9,931 bases of DNA, from contig JAUVTH010000039.1 of the NCBI GenBank assembly GCA_030601615.1, positions 1 through 9,931 of the forward strand, in the 5' to 3' direction. Within the stretch, counting starts at the first letter, position 1; every line of letters starts with the position of its first letter. A program made the position numbers and the translations under genes. Source of the stretch: Gemmatimonadota bacterium (GTDB lineage: Bacteria > Gemmatimonadota > Gemmatimonadetes > Palauibacterales > Palauibacteraceae). The notes below the pieces were generated by a model, which was not told the origin of the DNA, did not search any database, and worked only from the letters and a program-made list of their open reading frames with translations. Of this stretch, positions 7,103 through 9,931 are shown piece by piece.

Positions 7103-7867
7103 TCACGCTCCCAGGGTCACACGGCCGAAGCGTCGCTCCCGCCGCTGGTAGTCGAGCACCGCCTCGTACAGGTCGCTCTCGCCGAAGTCGGGCCACAGTA
7201 CGGGCGTAACATGAATCTCGGAGTAGGCGATCTGCCACAGAAGGAAGTTGGAGACTCGCATCTCGCCGGAAGTGCGGACGAGCAGATCCGGATCCGGAGA
7301 ACCCGAGGTGTACAACGCGGAAGCGAACCGATCCTCCGTTATGTCAGCGGGAGAGATCTCGCCCGCGACGCACTCCATCGCAAGGCTTCGCGCCGCCTGC
7401 AGAATCTCGTCCCTGGAACCGTAACTGATGGCCAGGTTGAGCATCAGCTCCTCTCCCCCCTCCGTCGTGCCCTGAATCGATTCGACAGCCTTCAGAGCCT
7501 GCTTCGACAACCGCGAAAGGTCGCCGATCACCCTGACCCGCACCCCCTTCTCCGCCAGCGCCTGTCGCTCGCGCTCGACGTATTCGGACAGCAATCGCAT
7601 CAGCGCCGACACCTCTTCCAGCGGACGCGACCAGTTCTCCTTCGAGAACGCATACAGGGTCACGTGTCTGATTCCGAGATCGAGTGCGCCGGTCACGCAC
7701 CGACGAACCGATTTCATTCCTTCCCTGTGGCCCATCCAGCGTGGCAGGCCGCGCTCCGATGCCCACCGGCCGTTGCCGTCCATAATGATGGCAACATGAG
7801 CAGGCACGTCGCCCCCGGACTGAACCTGCTCCAACAAGGCATCCAGTCCATGCTTGCGATCACTCAA
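7103..7867 (-). CDS. uppS: Undecaprenyl diphosphate synthase (cis-prenyltransferase)
   Basis: Extends farnesyl diphosphate with eight isopentenyl units to make the C55 carrier lipid of peptidoglycan and polysaccharide synthesis. The 254-residue protein has IIMDGNGRWA (27-36) with catalytic Asp30, GHREG (46-50), YAFSKENWSRP (72-82), and the substrate-binding RTSGEMRVSNFLLWQ (198-212) followed by Glu217, giving the Arg198, Arg204 and Glu217 set expected of the family. It starts with TTG at 7867..7865; GGGGA lies 5 nt upstream. The start lies within the last codons of thiI, overlapping by 8 nt. No in-frame ATG occurs before the catalytic motif, so a non-ATG start is required. It uses isoprenoid units downstream of the pathway that Dxr begins. 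Confidence 0.96.
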   Translation of the reverse strand: MSDRKHGLDALLEQVQSGGDVPAHVAIIMDGNGRWASERGLPRWMGHREGMKSVRRCVTGALDLGIRHVTLYAFSKENWSRPLEEVSALMRLLSEYVERERQALAEKGVRVRVIGDLSRLSKQALKAVESIQGTTEGGEELMLNLAISYGSRDEILQAARSLAMECVAGEISPADITEDRFASALYTSGSPDPDLLVRTSGEMRVSNFLLWQIAYSEIHVTPVLWPDFGESDLYEAVLDYQRRERRFGRVTLGA

Positions 7868-9401
7868 CTTCGTCCCCGCCTATCTGACCAGACCCGACGT
7901 GCTCCAGCTCCGGGCTGCTCCTCGAGAGCCTGCGAAGGGCCTTTACCCCGCCCAGAAAGCTGTAGGCTTCGTATCCCGCCCTCTGCATCAGCTCCGCCAC
8001 GCGGGCACTCTTGAGACCAAACTCACAGTACAGAATATATGTCTGGTCCCTACTCAACCGACTGAATTCCGTGAGCAATCCCGGGTATTGGCAGTTCTCG
8101 GCGCCCTGCCAGTGCCAGTTTCTGTAGGACTCCCTGGACCGCGTGTCGAGAACGACCGCTCCGCTCGGTATCGCCCCGGCAAACACGCTCTCGCCAGCGA
8201 TGCGAGACAGGTCCAGCGTACGGAGGTCGTACAGACGAGCTCCCGCCAGGCTCGTCTCGAGAACTCGGGGATTCAACCCGGCCTCGTCCCGGAGAACCGC
8301 TTCCGGCGAGGCTGCTGTCGCCGGCCGTCCCGTGCTGATCGCGCAATACTCCCGGACCCGTGATGACAACTCGTACGTGCCTATGTGGCGAGACCGGGAG
8401 ATGATTTCCTCCTTGTCCATGCCGACCAGCGGCCGCAGGACCGGCAACTCGCTCGCATCGTCAATCGCCCGGAGATTCGCCAGGGTCTGCGACGACACTT
8501 GCCCCACGGCCTCACCCGTGATGATCGCGTCGGCCCCCAGGCGGCGCGCCACTTCCGCCGCCGCCCGGTACATCTCCCTCTTCAGGGCGAGCTGATGGAA
8601 AGAGGGCCGGAAGGCCCGCCGCAGCTCGACCACGACCGGATCGAAGTCGAGCGACAGGAGCGTCGGACGGGTTCCGTAGCTCCAGCGGTCCGCCAGCACG
8701 CTGGCCACCTCGAGCACCATCCGCTGGTAGGCATCCCCGCCGAGGTTACAGAACACGTAGTCCAGCGCCACGCCACGACGCAGCATCATCCAGGCGGCCA
8801 CCGCAGAATCGAATCCGCCGGAAAGGAGACAGACGGCCCTTCCCTCTACCCCGAGCGGTAGCCCTCCCGATCCGGCCGGCCTGCCTGAATAGAAGAGTGC
8901 CCGGTCGTCCCGAACCTCCACGCATGCCTCGACCTCGGGATCGGTCAAGTCGACGCTCGCACCCTCGAGCAAGGCGGTGCCCAACTCGCGCTTCACGTCC
9001 TGCGAGTTGAACGAATGCCGGCCAGCGCGGCGTGCCCGGACCGCGAAACGCTTCCCCCTGACCCGATCAGTAAAGGTCGCACGGCCAACCTTCACGATCT
9101 CATCCAGGTCCGCCCGACATTCCGCCTCCACCACCGAGAACGAGCTGATCCCGAAGACGCGACTCAGCGGATCTTCCACGGGAACATCCGCCCGCACGTA
9201 CAACCGGCTCCAATCGGACCGGATGCGGCACGATGCCCCTGAGCTCTCAAGGGAATCACGGACGTTGTCGGCAAGCTGCTTCTGAAAGCGGGAACGTGTG
9301 CGCCTGCCTTTCGTCGTGATCTCGCCCGTGAGGCGGAGCATGACGTCGCCCGGGGCCGGAAGTCGGCCAGTCGGAAACTGGTCGGATGGTTGCTCGATCA
9401 T
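7860..9401 (-). CDS. thiI: tRNA 4-thiouridine synthase ThiI with C-terminal rhodanese domain
   Basis: Adenylates U8 of tRNA and transfers persulfide sulfur to make 4-thiouridine; in organisms with the rhodanese domain it can also supply sulfur for the thiamine thiazole. The 513 residues run: NFLD-type/THUMP RNA-binding part (about 20-175, LRLTGEITTKGRRTRSRF near the start), PP-loop ATPase with SGGFDS (194-199), the conserved Cys353 in EYCAIS, and a rhodanese domain about 400-495 with VLDTRSRESY (417-426) and the active Cys459 in LYCEFG. Both cysteines needed for the E. coli-type disulfide mechanism are present. ATG 9401 has no strong ribosome-binding site; Met21 (9341..9339) is a possible alternative giving a more typical N-terminus. 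It overlaps uppS by 8 nt, an uncommon partner that ties tRNA and thiamine sulfur chemistry to isoprenoid genes. Confidence 0.93.
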   Translation of the reverse strand: MIEQPSDQFPTGRLPAPGDVMLRLTGEITTKGRRTRSRFQKQLADNVRDSLESSGASCRIRSDWSRLYVRADVPVEDPLSRVFGISSFSVVEAECRADLDEIVKVGRATFTDRVRGKRFAVRARRAGRHSFNSQDVKRELGTALLEGASVDLTDPEVEACVEVRDDRALFYSGRPAGSGGLPLGVEGRAVCLLSGGFDSAVAAWMMLRRGVALDYVFCNLGGDAYQRMVLEVASVLADRWSYGTRPTLLSLDFDPVVVELRRAFRPSFHQLALKREMYRAAAEVARRLGADAIITGEAVGQVSSQTLANLRAIDDASELPVLRPLVGMDKEEIISRSRHIGTYELSSRVREYCAISTGRPATAASPEAVLRDEAGLNPRVLETSLAGARLYDLRTLDLSRIAGESVFAGAIPSGAVVLDTRSRESYRNWHWQGAENCQYPGLLTEFSRLSRDQTYILYCEFGLKSARVAELMQRAGYEAYSFLGGVKALRRLSRSSPELEHVGSGQIGGDEVE

Positions 9402-9434
9402 GCCATGCGTGACCTGTGGCGCCGCTTATCCGGC

Positions 9435-9551
9435 TCAGGAATCCGGGCGACGACCAGGAATCCTCGAGACCACCAGGGCCACGACGATCCCCAGCACCGG
9501 GATGGCCAACACGACCGTAATCAAAATGAAGCTGTCTGCGATGAACTCCAA
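9435..9551 (-). CDS. Small single-helix membrane protein, 38 residues, unknown function
   Basis: A short frame upstream of thiI that opens with TTG and stops at TGA 9437..9435. It reads MEFIADSF, then ILITVVLAIPVLGIVVALVV, then SRIPGRRPDS. The middle is one hydrophobic helix of about 20 residues. The tail is basic (three Arg) and the N-terminus acidic, which predicts the C-terminus inside by the positive-inside rule. A good ribosome-binding site (AAGGGGA, 9567..9561) sits 9 nt upstream, and an in-frame TAG just before the TTG excludes a longer form. Its stop is 33 nt before thiI, so it is probably the first gene of the minus operon. I recognise no family. The helix, the ribosome-binding site and the position argue that it is real; expression is not proven. 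Confidence 0.6.
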   Translation of the reverse strand: MEFIADSFILITVVLAIPVLGIVVALVVSRIPGRRPDS

Positions 9552-9560
9552 CGCGATCTA

Positions 9561-9567
9561 TCCCCTT
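9561..9567 (-). promoter_or_regulatory. Ribosome-binding site of the 38-residue membrane protein
   Basis: AAGGGGA on the minus strand, 9 nt before TTG 9551..9549. It is the strongest initiation signal between the intergenic region and thiI and is the main support for the small gene. Confidence 0.55.
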
Positions 9568-9583
9568 TTCAGTGAACTAGACA

Positions 9584-9615
9584 TCCTCGGACGCAATCTA
9601 ACAAGTTGCCGAGGA
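9584..9615 (-). repeat. Inverted repeat in the leader of the minus operon
   Basis: Arms TCCTCGG (9584-9590) and CCGAGGA (9609-9615) pair perfectly over 7 bp with an 18-nt loop. It lies 33 nt before the small membrane-protein start. No U-tract follows on either strand, so it is not a Rho-independent terminator; it could be a leader hairpin or an operator. Confidence 0.4.
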
Positions 9616-9633
9616 ACCCGGGTCGGACGCGGC

Positions 9634-9663
9634 ATACTACCGGGCGCATCAGCGCTCAGGCAA
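9634..9663 (-). promoter_or_regulatory. Putative sigma-70-type promoter of the thiI-uppS-cdsA-dxr-rseP operon
   Basis: The minus strand has TTGCCT (9663..9658), an 18-nt spacer and TAGTAT (9639..9634), each with four of six consensus positions. It would start transcription near 9627, giving a leader of about 75 nt. This is the best candidate in the region but only moderate in strength. Confidence 0.3.
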
Positions 9664-9801
9664 GCACCCTTTCCCACACCCCGAGCTGTTCGGATTCGGT
9701 ACACTCCTTGCCATAGCCGGACGCTCGATATCTGATAATTTACATGATACGATGACACCTTAATTTAATCTAAATATAGTCTTAGGCGGCGTACTTACTT
9801 G

Positions 9802-9817
9802 TGGCATACCTGTTGCT
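9802..9817 (+). promoter_or_regulatory. Sigma-54 (RpoN) promoter
   Basis: TGGCAT (9802-9807), five nt, then TTGCT (9813-9817). Against the consensus TGGCAC-N5-TTGCW only the last base of the first element differs, and the GG-to-GC spacing is exactly 10 nt as sigma-54 requires. Transcription would start about 9828, roughly 68 nt before the start codon at 9896. It lies in an intergenic region, points toward a gene start and has an AT-rich block upstream where an activator or IHF could bind. Confidence 0.6.
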
Positions 9818-9840
9818 TCTGTTATGGCCAGGGAAAGGCA

Positions 9841-9857
9841 CGCGCCAGAGCGGCGCG
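9841..9857 (+). repeat. GC-rich hairpin in the leader of the right-edge gene
   Basis: CGCGCC (9841-9846) pairs with GGCGCG (9852-9857) around the 5-nt loop AGAGC. It falls in the predicted 5' leader of the sigma-54 transcript. There is no U-tract, so it is not a terminator. Confidence 0.35.
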
Positions 9858-9895
9858 GTGACCCTGCGGGGAAAGAATGATTGACGAGGACAGCC

Positions 9896-9931
9896 ATGTA
9901 CTACCATGCGGAGAGAAAGATGGAAGGGTTG
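9896..9931 (+). CDS. Start of an unidentified gene cut by the window edge
   Basis: Only 12 codons are visible: ATG at 9896 reads MYYHAERKMEGL and stays open to the edge. GAGGA (9886-9890) sits 5 nt upstream, a good initiation signal. Two alternatives exist: ATG 9877 in another frame (MIDEDSHVLPCGEKDGRV, also open, with GGGGA just upstream) and ATG 9920 in the same frame as 9896. The product cannot be identified from so few residues. The sigma-54 promoter just upstream suggests a regulated gene needing an NtrC-family activator; pilins, nitrogen genes and stress genes are common targets, but nothing here favours one. Confidence 0.45.
   Translation, partial: MYYHAERKMEGL

Larger units (their letters stand above)
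9552..9895. other. Divergent intergenic region with an AT-rich core
   Basis: About 344 nt without a convincing gene between two divergent units. It holds the 7-bp inverted repeat (9584-9615), a moderate minus-strand promoter, an AT-rich stretch at roughly 9726-9780 that stands out against the GC-rich surroundings and contains the dyad ATTTA-ATC-TAAAT (9763-9775), a sigma-54 promoter match on the plus strand (9802-9817) and a GC-rich hairpin (9841-9857). The AT-rich stretch could bend and bind IHF or an activator. A 66-codon minus frame at 9758-9558 shows no family features or ribosome-binding site. Confidence 0.6.

Noticed and set aside
7211..8014. 267-codon plus-strand frame opposite uppS and the 3' end of thiI
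   Set aside because: Antisense to two genes with complete motifs; composition is that of a shadow frame.
9650..9686. Partial resemblance to a TPP riboswitch (CTCGGGGTG and GCCTGAG on the minus strand) upstream of thiI
   Set aside because: The conserved second half of the thiamine aptamer (the CTGATCTGGATAATGCCAGCG-like region) is absent, so the fold cannot form.
9298..9735. 145-codon plus-strand frame across the thiI start and intergenic region
   Set aside because: It is antisense to thiI and the small membrane gene, with no domain or convincing start signal.

Overview
The window is a GC-rich bacterial chromosomal segment of densely packed housekeeping and envelope genes. I see no mobile element, CRISPR array, rRNA or tRNA, so it reads as core genome rather than an island. 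The likely source is Gemmatimonadota or a related group. This is an inference from the high GC, the GlmU-like protein with an unusual N-terminal domain, the mix of gene families and the many GTG/TTG starts; no marker gene in the window settles it.

Left part (1-681, minus strand): a small lipoprotein gene is followed with no gap by the first 40 codons of serS, which runs off the left edge. A divergent intergenic region (682-829) separates it from a plus-strand operon (830-3958). That operon holds a mannose-1-phosphate guanylyltransferase (manC), a GlmU-like nucleotidyltransferase/left-handed beta-helix protein, and a YycJ/WalJ-type metallo-beta-lactamase-fold hydrolase. Its junctions are 1 nt apart or overlap by 4 nt. 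The first two genes point to activated-sugar supply for the envelope.

Centre and right (3969-9551, minus strand): a second operon, transcribed right to left, carries a previously unlisted 38-codon single-helix membrane protein gene, then thiI (with rhodanese domain), uppS, cdsA, dxr and rseP. Dxr makes MEP, the first committed isoprenoid intermediate. UppS makes the C55 lipid carrier for peptidoglycan and polysaccharide. CdsA makes CDP-diacylglycerol for phospholipids. RseP is the site-2 intramembrane protease of envelope stress signalling. ThiI handles sulfur transfer for 4-thiouridine and possibly for thiamine, whose diphosphate is the cofactor of DXS just upstream of Dxr. The plus and minus operons converge with only 10 nt between stop codons and no visible terminator.

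Right edge (9552-9931): a non-coding region of about 345 nt with an AT-rich core divides the minus operon from a plus-strand gene cut off by the window end. Just before that gene is a very good sigma-54 promoter match (TGGCAT-N5-TTGCT). I found no undescribed multi-gene system. The items most worth a second look are the sigma-54 promoter, the small membrane protein, the GlmU-like protein and the translation-initiation signals.
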